Positions 9,404 through 17,860 of a stretch of DNA of 61,236 bases are shown one piece after another. The stretch covers positions 1-61,236 of the forward strand of contig NZ_SPMY01000064.1 of NCBI RefSeq assembly GCF_012939955.1, read 5' to 3'. The translations under genes and the position numbers were made by a program. The stretch comes from Candidatus Accumulibacter phosphatis. Its GTDB lineage: Bacteria; Pseudomonadota; Gammaproteobacteria; Burkholderiales; Rhodocyclaceae. The notes beneath the pieces are model-generated. The model had not been told where the DNA came from. It worked only from the letters and a program-made list of their open reading frames with translations, and did not search any database. Each line of letters begins with the position of its first letter. Position 1 is the stretch's first letter.

Positions 9404-9688
9404 TCACCAGCGCCTGAGCGGTTTTCGGGAGGTATGAAACACACGCAGGATTTCTATATGGTCGGCGCTGACGCGATACGGAATCAACTAACGCGTTCTT
9501 GGCACAGGTAGTTCGCGCGTTCCGGGTACCCGACCAGGCCGCCCCAAAGCGGGATGCTGCGCCAGCATGGCTACTGCATCGAGAATGCGCCCCACAACCA
9601 CGCGAGCTGCTGCAGGGTCTTCGGCCGAGATATAAGACGCCTCCTCGTCGAGGTTCCGTAGCGCAGTGCGCAACCAACGGACTTTCAG
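9404..9688 (-). pseudogene. ParE/RelE-type toxin gene broken by an amber codon
   Basis: Remnant of a type II toxin. Read from 9688 down, the frame gives KVRWLRTALRNLDEEASYI, then DPAAARVVVGRILDAVAML and GTRELPVPRTR, a typical ParE pattern. It then meets TAG at 9488-9490, after which the same frame continues with LIPYRVSADHIEILRVFHTS and stops at 9404-9406. Functional relatives read straight through this point (PRTR-Y-x-IPYRV), so the Tyr codon position carries the stop. The expected ATG of the usual ATGA overlap with the antitoxin is CTG here. Probably non-functional. Confidence 0.75.
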
Positions 9689-9840
9689 GTCCTCTTTCCC
9701 TGCACGGCCCGCACGTCATCATCGCTGGCGAAGTCCCCGCATCTGCTTCCGCCAACCCCGCCTTGACATCGCCAATCTGCCATTCATTGACTTCTACATA
9801 GTCGCGAATCGCCAGTGCCAGTGCCAGTGCCAGTGCCAGT
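9685..9840 (-). pseudogene. CopG/ribbon-helix-helix antitoxin remnant
   Basis: Only the C-terminal half of an antitoxin is recognisable. From the repeat downward it reads AIRDYVEVNEWQIGDVKAGL and AEADAG, then must shift frame at the CCCC run at 9735-9738 to continue DFASDDDVRAVQGKRT and stop at 9685, overlapping the toxin by 4 bp. One G appears to have been lost relative to intact relatives. The N-terminal DNA-binding half is missing: an in-frame TAG lies just before the hexamer repeat. The partner toxin is also broken. Confidence 0.65.
9811..9840. repeat. Hexanucleotide tandem repeat (GCCAGT)5
   Basis: Five perfect head-to-tail copies of GCCAGT. In the antitoxin frame on the minus strand they encode alternating Leu-Ala, so the array could have expanded inside the former coding region by replication slippage. 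Confidence 0.95.
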
Positions 9841-9957
9841 GGCTATGATTGCCTGACCTTACGTCCACTCGTGGGTCTGACGAACTCGTTGCTCCCTTCG
9901 GACACGCCACCTGGTGCGAGAAACTATGCAAGTCGGCTCACAGCAACTTCAGCCACA

Positions 9958-10500
9958 TCATTTCCGCCGGCGCGGCGGCCTCGCGGGAGCTTCGGGCAGA
10001 TCGCGGATGCGGCGCAGCCACAGAGCGCTGTCCGGGTCGGTGCGTGCGAGCACGGCTTGACGATCGTCGGCTTCGTCGACTTGCGCCAAGGCTATCAACA
10101 AGCTCGCCGATGTCGGCGCTTGCGGCGAGATGTGGGCAGTCAGCAAACCGGCGACGTCACGGAGCAGCCCGGGGTCGCGATAATGCTCGGCCAGGCCGGA
10201 AACGAGTTCGCCAAGCCAGATCTCCCAGCGATTTGCCCTCTCGTCACGCGGCTTACCGAGATCCCATGTGACCCAGCGTGCAAATGCGGACACGGCTTGT
10301 GGTAAGGGATAGAAAATCCCCGCATGCAGGGCTGCGGGTGCCGTGGAGGCTATACTCGGTCCCTCAGCAACCGAGTAGGCCACCTCGAAGCCAGCCAAGG
10401 CCTCGCCAAGCGCTTCCCGATAGCGACCAAGTTGATGGAGGGAGTGTGAGGCTGGTCTCATCACGCAGAGCTTCGGCGCCCGCAAGCAGAGGGTTGTCAT
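9958..10500 (-). pseudogene. Possible 3' fragment of a helical-repeat protein
   Basis: A 180-codon open frame whose middle and end look like real protein (HQLGRYREALGEALAGFEVA resembles a tetratricopeptide helix pair; later ERANRWEIWLGELVSGLAEH, GLLRDVAGLLTAH, ending PPRRRK). The first residues from 10500 look like frame noise, and another frame just upstream (10460-10560) gives ANDNPLLAGAEALRDETS, which would join it through a frameshift near 10450. I therefore read it as the decayed end of a larger TPR-like gene. No conserved catalytic motif is visible; the identification is weak. Confidence 0.35.
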
Positions 10501-10897
10501 TAGCCTGGCCGACGCCGACCTGCTTCAGGAATCCGAACGGCCGACGCTGATCATCCTCCATGACGTGCTGGCGTGGAGTGGACGGGCGCGAGCTCACTGC
10601 AAGCCTTACCGGCTGGGTCGAGAGTATGTTCGTGGCTGACGCCTCGGGAACTGCGGCATTTCAAAAAAGGCCGCGCCCCTACCGGCAGTTGCTCGGCGAA
10701 GTCCACGCCACGCTCTGCCCCCGTCGCTAGTGTAGTGTTGCGTTCTTGATGAGACGTTCGGCAAGCATCTCCCACCCTCCGTCATTGCGAGGGGGCTGGT
10801 GTGGCGGCGCATTCACCATTAACCATTCACCGTTCCCGACGCGGCCTTCAGCAAGCATGACAGCCGCCGTGCATGGTGACGCCGGTCGCTTGCCAGC
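10501..10897. other. Intergenic region without a recognised gene
   Basis: About 400 bp between the possible fragment and the SnoaL-like gene. At 10783-10797 it holds CGTCATTGCGAGGGG, the outer end of the inverted-repeat element found complete at 29868-30003, and a short repeated ATTCACCATTAACCATTCACC motif just after. Nothing else is recognised. Confidence 0.5.
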
Positions 10898-11347
10898 TCA
10901 GGCGGCCAGCCTCTTCTTCAGGAAGCGCATCAGCCAGCCGATTCCGGACAGTTTTTCGTAGAGTTCTTCGGCGGCGTCCCAGTAGTCGCGATGCCAGACG
11001 ACCTTGCCTGCGGCATCGAACTTGAGATGCGATGCGCCGCGGATCACTTGCGCCTCGCCGCCGCCCCGCGCGAGCACGCGCCGGAAGTGCATCTCCCAAA
11101 CCAGCAGCGCGCCGTTTTCGGCGAGCACTCGTTCGCGCACCACGAAACGCGGTGCGCTGAGCTGCCTGAACATATGGGTGAAGATGCCTTGGATCGAGAC
11201 AACGCCTCGCACCTCGTTGAAAGGATCTTTGAAGAAAGCGTCGTCGGCGTAGAACTCCGGGAAACGTGCGACGCTCACCGGGCTGAGGTCTTCGTAGAAA
11301 GCAATCAGGGCGTTTACGCTGGCGGTGTTGTTCATGGCGGTTTCCAT
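10898..11347 (-). CDS. SnoaL/NTF2-like protein
   Basis: A 149-aa protein with the NTF2-like (SnoaL) fold pattern: an N-terminal helix (NALIAFYEDLSP), FPEFYADDAFFKDPFNEVRG, and later LLVWEMHFRRV and WHRDYWDAAEELYEKL. These folds serve as small enzymes or binding domains, and the role here is unknown. Its ATG (11347-11345) overlaps the stop of the upstream SDR gene (TGATG), indicating translational coupling; an internal ATG at 11335 is possible. It is the last gene of the nine-gene operon starting with folE2. Confidence 0.75.
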   Translation of the reverse strand: METAMNNTASVNALIAFYEDLSPVSVARFPEFYADDAFFKDPFNEVRGVVSIQGIFTHMFRQLSAPRFVVRERVLAENGALLVWEMHFRRVLARGGGEAQVIRGASHLKFDAAGKVVWHRDYWDAAEELYEKLSGIGWLMRFLKKRLAA

Positions 11348-12141
11348 CACCGCTCGGCCAGGCGGCGAATCAGCGGGAAGTAGAGACGGTAGGGTAGATG
11401 CGCGAGCAGCTTGAGCACGCGCGTGAAACGTTTCGGGTAGTGAATCTCGAAAACGCTGCCGGCAAAACCGGCGATCGTCGCCTTCGCCGCCTGCTGGGGA
11501 GTCAATAAGGCGGGCATGGCAAAATCGTTTTTCGCGGTCAGTGGCGTGGCGACGAAACCGGGGTTGATCAGCCGCACGCCAATTCCTTTTGGCTGCAGGT
11601 CGAGATAGAGCGCTTCGGCGAAATTGATCAGCGCTGCCTTGGTCGGGCCGTAGATCAGCGACTTCGGCAGCCCGCGATAGCCGGCGACGCTGGCGACGAA
11701 GCCGATCTGGCCCTGGCCCTGTTGCAGCAACTGCGGCACGACGCAAGCGGCGAAAGTCAGCGCAGCGACGAAGTTCACGTCGACCATGCGCTGCGCGGCG
11801 GCGAGATCGATCTGCCAGGCGCGCATCGGCTGGTAATCGCCAGCGACGTAGAGCGCCACATCGACGCCGCCCCACGCCGCCAGCAGTTCGTCCCAGGCGG
11901 CGCGCAGACTTGTTTCCTCGACCGCGTCGCAGGGCAAAACCAAGCTTCGCTCGGCGGCCGCAGGCGCATCCGTCGCCGCCACCCCGGCGACGACCTCGGC
12001 CAGGCGGCTGGCGTTACGCGCCGAAAGCGCGACACGAGCGCCGCGCGCCAGCAGTTCAACGGCCAATGCTGCGCCGATACCGGTGGACGCGCCGAGCAGC
12101 CAGACGCGCTTTGCGGACCAGTCGTCGATTTGTGGATTCAT
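11347..12141 (-). CDS. Short-chain dehydrogenase/reductase
   Basis: NAD(P)-dependent oxidoreductase of 264 aa with the classical SDR features: cofactor motif LLGASTGIGAALA near residue 15, NVxA-region Asn (VDVNFVAAL), catalytic Ser in VASVAGYRG and the Tyr-x3-Lys pair in YGPTKAAL. The C-terminal stretch KLLAHLPYRLYFPLIRR is basic and hydrophobic and may touch the membrane. It starts four bases after the stop of the DUF3833 gene and overlaps the SnoaL-like gene at its own stop. Substrate unknown; the context suggests a lipid or isoprenoid-like molecule. Confidence 0.85.
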   Translation of the reverse strand: MNPQIDDWSAKRVWLLGASTGIGAALAVELLARGARVALSARNASRLAEVVAGVAATDAPAAAERSLVLPCDAVEETSLRAAWDELLAAWGGVDVALYVAGDYQPMRAWQIDLAAAQRMVDVNFVAALTFAACVVPQLLQQGQGQIGFVASVAGYRGLPKSLIYGPTKAALINFAEALYLDLQPKGIGVRLINPGFVATPLTAKNDFAMPALLTPQQAAKATIAGFAGSVFEIHYPKRFTRVLKLLAHLPYRLYFPLIRRLAER

Positions 12142-12145
12142 GGTC

Positions 12146-12688
12146 TCAGCGCTTCCTGAAGCTCAGGCTGACTTCGCCGAGACGAAAACCGAACTTGCGC
12201 ATTTCCGAGCGGTTGAGCATCACCTGCTCGTCGATCAGGAACATCCAGTCGTCAAAATCGACGTTCCACACCCGACCATCAACCGGCAGTGCCAGCACAT
12301 AGCGCCAGCGCAGCGCGTTGCCGGCGGCCTCGCCGTGTGCTTCGCCGACAACGTCGTCGGCGACGCCAATGTAGCGCGCGGCGTCGACCCGCGTGATCGT
12401 CCATACCCGGCGCGAAGTGCTGCCGTCTGACCACGAGAAATGCTCGTCGAGCGTGCCGACATCGACCCCGTCACGCTTTTCCCATTTTGCATCGATCAGC
12501 ACATGGAAGCGCTTGATCACGGCACCCGATCGATCCTGGAACATTCCCCAGCCGTCGATCTGGCCATTGAAGTAGGTGGCCAGATCGAGCGGCGGCTGTT
12601 CGGCCCGGTAACGCTCGACGGGCACACCGGAACAGCCGCCCAGACCAAGAAGGCCGCAGGCAAAGCAGGCCAGCCATAGTGTTTTCAT
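12146..12688 (-). CDS. DUF3833 lipoprotein
   Basis: Predicted lipoprotein of 180 aa with lipobox GLGGC (Cys about residue 19) and the DUF3833 pattern: YFNGQIDGWGMFQDRSG, FSWSDGST and VWNVDFDDWMFLIDE. DUF3833 proteins are known mainly from clusters with DUF1365 and Cfa-like genes; their activity is unknown. ATG overlaps the MFS gene stop (ATGA). Confidence 0.85.
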   Translation of the reverse strand: MKTLWLACFACGLLGLGGCSGVPVERYRAEQPPLDLATYFNGQIDGWGMFQDRSGAVIKRFHVLIDAKWEKRDGVDVGTLDEHFSWSDGSTSRRVWTITRVDAARYIGVADDVVGEAHGEAAGNALRWRYVLALPVDGRVWNVDFDDWMFLIDEQVMLNRSEMRKFGFRLGEVSLSFRKR

Positions 12689-13965
12689 GAAGACAACTCC
12701 AGAGTGTTGCGCCAGCGCCAGGCGAGCAAGGCGGCGACGGCTTTGAAGAGCAGCGGCAGCAGACAGTAGACCGCCGCCAGAGCGGCGCTGGCTGCGGCGG
12801 CCCCGGGCCGGTAGCCGACGAGATCGAGAAGCGGTAAGGACAAGCCGGCAGCCAGCGCCAGGTTGAGTTTGGCGACCAGATTCCACCAGCCGAAATAGGC
12901 GCCTGCCTGCGCCGAACGGCCGGACTCGCCACGATCGTCAGCGGGGGCTTCCGCTATATCGGCCAGCAAGGCGGCGGGCAAGGTCAGGTCGGCACCCAGG
13001 GCCGCACCCGAGAGCAGGCAGACAACGGCAAAGGGCCAGACATCGCCGGCGCCCAGACCCCACGCCCAGGCAAAGGAGGCGACGGCGACGAGCATCGACG
13101 CGATCCAGCTGCGCACTCGGCCAAAGCGCCGTGCGAGACTGACCCAAAGGGGCAGGAAGGCGACGCCACTGACGAAATAGAGCGCCAGGAAAGCGCCGCT
13201 CCAGGCTTGCGCCTGCAGGACATCGGCGACGAAGAACAGTACCAGCGTCGCCGGCAGCGCGGCGGCGATTCCGTTGAGCACGAATACCGCCAGCAAGTAG
13301 CGAAAACGCCCATCGTCGAGCACGCTGCGCAGTTCACCGAGGAGATTGCCTCTCGCCGGTATCCGCGTCTCCGCCGGCGGCGAACCGGAAAATGTCCAGG
13401 CGGCAAGGAGTAGCAGGAGCAAGGGGAAAACCTGTGCCAAGCCGGATAGCCCGGCCGCCAGATCGCTCGAGATCAGGCCGGGCACGGCCGCCGCCAGCAC
13501 CACGCCAAGCAGGCCGAAACCCTCGCGGCTGGCAGTCAGCTGCGTGCGCTCACCGGCGTCACGACCGAGTTCGGCGCCCCAGGCCTGGTAGGCGACGCTG
13601 GCCAGCGAGAAGCCGAAGTAGGTGACCAGCATCGACGCCAGCAGCCACAGGGGTGCCGAGACGGCGGGCGGGTGCAACAGGGCATACATGCCCAGCGCCA
13701 GGCAGGGCAGCGCCAGCATGATCAGGCGCGGCCGATTCGCGGCCCGGTCACTCCAGCCACCAAGCAGGGGATCGATGCCGGCGTCAAGCAGCCGCGCCGC
13801 CAGCAACAAGCCACCAAGCAAGCTCAGGCTCATGCCGGCGGCGTCGGCATACAGGCGCGGAACATGCACATACACCGGCAGCGCGGCCATCGCCAGCGGC
13901 AGGCCGAGTGCGCCATAGGCGAGAAGTTGCCGGCGCGGGATGGCAGCGGCCTGCGCAATGGCCAT
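12685..13965 (-). CDS. MFS/GPH-type transporter
   Basis: Integral inner-membrane protein of 426 aa with about 12 hydrophobic segments. The loop after the second helix, LLDAGIDPLLGGWSDR, is the glycoside-pentoside-hexuronide (MelB-like) signature Asp-P-x-x-G-x-x-S/A-D, and YFGFSLASVAYQAWGAEL fits the same group. The ATG at 13965 has GGAG 8 nt upstream; a TTG at 13971 overlapping the previous stop is less likely. The substrate is unknown. The operon context argues for a lipid, precursor or small oxidised product rather than a sugar. Confidence 0.8.
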   Translation of the reverse strand: MAIAQAAAIPRRQLLAYGALGLPLAMAALPVYVHVPRLYADAAGMSLSLLGGLLLAARLLDAGIDPLLGGWSDRAANRPRLIMLALPCLALGMYALLHPPAVSAPLWLLASMLVTYFGFSLASVAYQAWGAELGRDAGERTQLTASREGFGLLGVVLAAAVPGLISSDLAAGLSGLAQVFPLLLLLLAAWTFSGSPPAETRIPARGNLLGELRSVLDDGRFRYLLAVFVLNGIAAALPATLVLFFVADVLQAQAWSGAFLALYFVSGVAFLPLWVSLARRFGRVRSWIASMLVAVASFAWAWGLGAGDVWPFAVVCLLSGAALGADLTLPAALLADIAEAPADDRGESGRSAQAGAYFGWWNLVAKLNLALAAGLSLPLLDLVGYRPGAAAASAALAAVYCLLPLLFKAVAALLAWRWRNTLELSS

Positions 13966-13967
13966 TT

Positions 13968-14492
13968 TCAATTCTCCGGACGGGTAAGCAGCGCGGCGCG
14001 AAGATCGGGGCTGCGGCTGCGCTCGTCAAGCCAGATGGCGAAGAACAGGCGTGCGAAATCGGCATCGGCGACTTCACCACTGCGCCGCCCGCGATGGAAG
14101 AAGACGGCGCCTTGCCCTGGATAGTGCACGCCGACGATGGTCTCGCCTTCCTTCACGTCCGGGAAGATGCGCTGCAATTCGCTCTGCCAGCGCTGCAATT
14201 GCGCTTCGCTGGCGCCAAGCCGGCGCATCTCGTCGACGCTGCTCTCTACCAGGCGAGCGCGCGGGATGTCGCGCCGATAGTCGAGTTGCAGGGCGCTTGG
14301 CGCATCCGCTATGGCTACCGCGGTCGGGCCGGCGTCAACCCACAAGGTGGCGCGATAGAGCGCAATACCGAACCAGCTCATTTCGCCACTACCCCATTGC
14401 CGCCAGTCGCTGCCGCTTTGGCGCAGGGCGTCAGGCACCGCCTGCGTCAGGGTGCTGCTGATGAGGAGCAGCAGGGCGAACAGCGCTTTCAT
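13968..14492 (-). CDS. Chalcone-isomerase-like periplasmic protein
   Basis: A 174-aa secreted protein (signal peptide about 18 residues, ending TQAVP) of the bacterial chalcone-isomerase-like type. The typical features are SWFGIALYRATLWVD, the basic RRDIPRARLVESS segment and VGVHYPGQGAVFFHRG. Bacterial members lack a proven isomerase activity and probably bind fatty acids or related ligands (family knowledge). The ATG overlaps the stop of the Cfa-like gene (ATGA). It lies between the methyltransferase and the transporter in the operon. Confidence 0.8.
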   Translation of the reverse strand: MKALFALLLLISSTLTQAVPDALRQSGSDWRQWGSGEMSWFGIALYRATLWVDAGPTAVAIADAPSALQLDYRRDIPRARLVESSVDEMRRLGASEAQLQRWQSELQRIFPDVKEGETIVGVHYPGQGAVFFHRGRRSGEVADADFARLFFAIWLDERSRSPDLRAALLTRPEN

Positions 14493-15727
14493 CGCGCGTG
14501 CGCCAGTTCGAACTGCATGACATCGGTAGCGCCGCTGTTGAAGCCGGCCTGGCAGTAAGCGAGGTAGAAACGCCAGAGGCGCCGGAAGCGTTCGTCGAAT
14601 CCCTGCGCCGCGATCGCCGGCCACTGCTGTTCGAAACTGGCCGACCACTCCGCCAGGGTGCGCGCATAGTCACGCCCGAAAGCAAAGCTGTCGTTCACCG
14701 CCAGGCCGGCACGGGCTGCCTGCTCGCCGAAGACCGACGGACTCGGCAACATGCCGCCGGGAAAGACGTGCTGCTGGATGAAATCGGTGCCGCGACGGTA
14801 GCGGGCAAAAAGCTCGTCGCGAATGGTAATGCTCTGCACCAAGGCTCGCCCGGTCGGTGCCAGGAGCTTTTGCAGAGTGGCGAAATAGCTCGGCCACCAG
14901 CGCTCGCCAACCGCTTCGAACATCTCGATCGAGACGATGTGGTCGAACTGCTCGCCGACCAGATCACGATAGTCGCGCAATTCGATATGCACCTGCCGGT
15001 CCACGCCAGCCAGCCGCATCCGCTCTCTGGCGTACTGCAACTGGGCCGGTGACAGCGTCAGCCCGACCACTTCCAGGCCAGCCTCGCGCGCCGCGGTTTC
15101 GGCAAAAGCGCCCCAGCCGCAGCCTATTTCAAGCACCCGCTGGCCGGGCTGGGCGTCGATTCTTTGCAGGATCCGCCGGTACTTGGCCAGTTGCGCAGCG
15201 GCCAGCGAGCGCGGCGCAGCGCTCGAGTAGAGTGCGCTCGAGTAGCTCATCGTCGGATCCAGCCACTGCCGGTAGAAATCGTTGCCGAGGTCGTAGTGGG
15301 CCATGATGTTGCGGCGCGAGCCGGCACGGGTGTTGGCATTCAGCAGATGGCGCAGGCGCGCGCTGATGAGCGCCCACCAGCGGCCGTATACGGCCTTCGC
15401 CAGCGCCTGGCGGTTGTTTGCCAGCAGGGTCAGCAGTGCCGTGAGGTCGGGGCTATGCCAATGGCCATCGATCCAGGCCTCGGCGAAGCCCACATCGCCA
15501 CGCTCGATAACCCAGTCGAAAACCGACCAGCTGGCGACCTCCAGGACTGCGGCGCTGTCGTCGCTGCGCGCCTGGCCGAAATGCAGGCTTGCCCCGTCCG
15601 GCAAACGCACTTCAAGGCTGCCGTATTCGAGGCCTTCGAGCAGTGCCAGAATCGCCCGCGCGCTGCGCGGCATTGGCTTGCCGGCGGTCGCGGCCGGCAG
15701 GGTGAGTACATTTTCGAGAGCATTCAT
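14489..15727 (-). CDS. Cyclopropane-fatty-acyl-phospholipid synthase-like SAM methyltransferase
   Basis: A 412-aa SAM-dependent enzyme that adds a methylene or methyl group to unsaturated fatty acyl chains of membrane phospholipids. It has the Cfa arrangement: an N-terminal region, AHYDLGNDFYRQWLDPTMSY, SAM motif VLEIGCGWGAFAE, the IVSIEMFEAVGERWW motif and QQHVFPGGMLPS. In the Cfa-DUF1365-COG2907 type cluster such enzymes have been tied to methylated or furan fatty acids rather than cyclopropanes (established for alphaproteobacterial relatives, recalled rather than checked). ATG overlaps the DUF1365 gene end by 4 bp. Confidence 0.9.
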   Translation of the reverse strand: MNALENVLTLPAATAGKPMPRSARAILALLEGLEYGSLEVRLPDGASLHFGQARSDDSAAVLEVASWSVFDWVIERGDVGFAEAWIDGHWHSPDLTALLTLLANNRQALAKAVYGRWWALISARLRHLLNANTRAGSRRNIMAHYDLGNDFYRQWLDPTMSYSSALYSSAAPRSLAAAQLAKYRRILQRIDAQPGQRVLEIGCGWGAFAETAAREAGLEVVGLTLSPAQLQYARERMRLAGVDRQVHIELRDYRDLVGEQFDHIVSIEMFEAVGERWWPSYFATLQKLLAPTGRALVQSITIRDELFARYRRGTDFIQQHVFPGGMLPSPSVFGEQAARAGLAVNDSFAFGRDYARTLAEWSASFEQQWPAIAAQGFDERFRRLWRFYLAYCQAGFNSGATDVMQFELAHAR

Positions 15728-16506
15728 CGTGTCGTCTCCTCAAGTGGAGGTGCGGGTTTTCTGAAGAAGGGAACGCGCTTGACCCAAAGCTTGAGCGCCT
15801 GCCAGTGGATACGCAGGACAACGCCAAGGGTGAGTAGCGGGAAATGGAAGAAGGCTTTCAGCAGGGGGCCGCTGGCGAGCGGCTCGGCGGTGCCGGAAAT
15901 CGAGGTATGCAGCAGGTCGCCGCCGGCATCGCCGTGGTCGATGCGCGCCAGCCGCCAATCCGGCTTGCCGCTCCTGCCGGCACGCGCGTGAAAACGGAAG
16001 CGGTAGCTGCCAGCGACGTCCATGAATGGCGAGACATGGAAGACCTTGCGCCGCTCGATGGTCTCGCCGTCGCGAATGGGTCGGCCGTCGGGATGTGCCA
16101 GAAGGTAGTTATGGCGCTCGCCAAAAGTGTTATTGACCTCGGCCAGAACCGCCTTCAGATCGCCGCTGCTGTCGTGACAAAACCAGAGGCTGATCGGGTT
16201 GAAGACGAAGCCGAGGAGGCGCGGGAAACACTGCAGCCAGATCTCGCCGTCGGCAGTGATCCCCTCCTGCTGCAAGAGCGGACTGATCCACGCCAGCGGA
16301 TGCGAGCCGTCGCGGGCGCCGTGGTCGGCAAAATGGAAGCTGAACAGGTTCCAGCGATTGACCGCGAAAAAGGCGCTGCGCGTCTGCTCGATGTGCGACA
16401 GCGGCAACAGGCAGTAAACCACCGGATAGGTGAAGCGGTTCTCCACCGGACGCAGCCGGCGGTGCATCACTTGCCCGAAGAAAAGGCGTGCCGATGCGGC
16501 GGTCAC
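15724..16506 (-). CDS. DUF1365 family protein
   Basis: A 260-aa protein of DUF1365: LFFGQVMHRRLRPVENRFTY at the N-terminus, FPRLLGFVFNPISLWFC in the middle and EVNNTFGERHNY, HVSPFMDV afterwards. Its function is unproven; the family is nearly always adjacent to a Cfa-like methyltransferase and a COG2907-type flavoprotein, as here. The start is GTG at 16506-16504, overlapping the flavoprotein stop (GTGA); no ATG fits the family N-terminus. The C-terminus overlaps the cfa-like start. Confidence 0.87.
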   Translation of the reverse strand: MTAASARLFFGQVMHRRLRPVENRFTYPVVYCLLPLSHIEQTRSAFFAVNRWNLFSFHFADHGARDGSHPLAWISPLLQQEGITADGEIWLQCFPRLLGFVFNPISLWFCHDSSGDLKAVLAEVNNTFGERHNYLLAHPDGRPIRDGETIERRKVFHVSPFMDVAGSYRFRFHARAGRSGKPDWRLARIDHGDAGGDLLHTSISGTAEPLASGPLLKAFFHFPLLTLGVVLRIHWQALKLWVKRVPFFRKPAPPLEETTR

Positions 16507-17834
16507 GCGGCCAGTTCCGTCAATCGCCCAAGCGCTGCAGCAGTCGTGGCAGGCGCATCTCTCCCCTGCCATGGCGCATGGCAGCCAAGGGCATTGGCCA
16601 CCTGCAAGGCGGACTTGAGACCATCCTCGTGGAAACCGTAGCCATTCCAGGCGCCGCAGTACCACACCCCGCTGGCGCCCGAGATGGCCGGCAACTCGCG
16701 CTGGGCGGCAATCGCCGCAGCGTCGAAGATCGGATGTTCGTAGTCGAATTCGGCAATCACCCGCTCGCCGCGCGGCGCGCGCTGCGGGTTCAGCGATACC
16801 AGCAGCGGTGTCTTGAAAGGCAGTGGCTGCAGGCGGTTGATCAGGTACGAGACACTGACCGGGCGCTGGTCGAGCTCCTGGCTGCTGGACAAATAATTCC
16901 ATGCTGACCACAGGGCTGGCGAACGCGGCAACAGCGCTTCGTCGGTGTGCAGCACGGCGCGGTTGGCTGCGTAGCGGATCGCGCCGAGCAAACGCCGCTC
17001 TGCGGGGCGGGCGGAGTCGCCAAGAATCGCCAGGGCCTGATCGCTGTGACAAGCGAGGATCACCTGGTCATAGTGCTCGACCGCCATGTCGGTATGCAGC
17101 TGCACGCCGGCCGCCGTGCGCCGCAGCTGACGCACCGGCGTTGCCAGGCGGATGTCGTCGAGCGAGGCGGCGAGCTTGCCGACGTATTCGCGGCCACCGC
17201 CCTTGACCGTTCGCCAGAGCGGCCGGTCGAAAACCTGTAGCAAGCCATGATTGCCGCAGAAGCGGACGAAAGTGGCGAGCGGATAGTCGAGCATCTGCCC
17301 GGCCGGGCAAGACCAGATCGCCGCCGCCATCGGCAACAGATACCATTCGGCGAAGGGCCGTGAATAGCCCCCGGCAGCCAGGAAGTCGCGCAAGCTGCGA
17401 TCGTCGTCGGGATGGGCGCTGGTCCAGGCGACGCTTTCACGGTTGAAGCGCAGGATGTCGGCGAGCATGCGCCAGAAGCCCGGCCGCAGGAGGTTGCGCT
17501 TCTGCCCGAAAACGGTGGCCAGGCTGCTGCCCGCCCACTCCAGACGAGGCTCCTCGAGGCTGACCGAAAATGACATCTCGGTCTCCACGCTGGCGACACC
17601 GAGGTGAGCGAACATGGCCGTAAGGTTGGCATAGGTCTGCGTATTGAAAACCAGAAAACCGGCATCTACCGGGTGACGCACGCCTTCCAGCGTCACGTCT
17701 ACGGTGTGCGTATGACCACCGAGCCTTGCCCCCGCCTCGTAGAGCGTCACCTGATGTTTCCGGGCCAGTAGCCAGGCGCTCGCCAGGCCGGAAATTCCCG
17801 CCCCGACGACGGCGATACGCTGTGCACCACGCAT
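16503..17834 (-). CDS. FAD/NAD(P)-binding amine-oxidase-like flavoprotein (COG2907 type)
   Basis: A 443-aa flavoprotein with N-terminal IAVVGAGISGLASAWLLAR, then the GG-x-x-H-T segment (ARLGGHTHTVDV) and VDAGFLVFNTQTYANL, and a C-terminal FAD contact (VWYCGAWNGYGFHEDGLKSA). COG2907-like proteins act as oxidases or desaturases on lipids in characterised clusters (inference for this one). ATG 17834 is chosen because GAGGAG precedes it by six bases; ATG 17840 would directly abut that site. It is 26 bp downstream of folE2 and overlaps the DUF1365 gene. Confidence 0.87.
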   Translation of the reverse strand: MRGAQRIAVVGAGISGLASAWLLARKHQVTLYEAGARLGGHTHTVDVTLEGVRHPVDAGFLVFNTQTYANLTAMFAHLGVASVETEMSFSVSLEEPRLEWAGSSLATVFGQKRNLLRPGFWRMLADILRFNRESVAWTSAHPDDDRSLRDFLAAGGYSRPFAEWYLLPMAAAIWSCPAGQMLDYPLATFVRFCGNHGLLQVFDRPLWRTVKGGGREYVGKLAASLDDIRLATPVRQLRRTAAGVQLHTDMAVEHYDQVILACHSDQALAILGDSARPAERRLLGAIRYAANRAVLHTDEALLPRSPALWSAWNYLSSSQELDQRPVSVSYLINRLQPLPFKTPLLVSLNPQRAPRGERVIAEFDYEHPIFDAAAIAAQRELPAISGASGVWYCGAWNGYGFHEDGLKSALQVANALGCHAPWQGRDAPATTAAALGRLTELAA

Positions 17835-17860
17835 CTTCATCTCCTCGTTCTCAGGCAGTT

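Noticed and set aside
9312-9755. 147-codon minus-strand frame across the toxin-antitoxin relic
   Set aside because: Out of frame with both recognised parts; no family similarity.
9811-9840. Possible CRISPR-like or phase-variable promoter array
   Set aside because: Six-base units without spacers; simple slippage repeat inside a dead gene.
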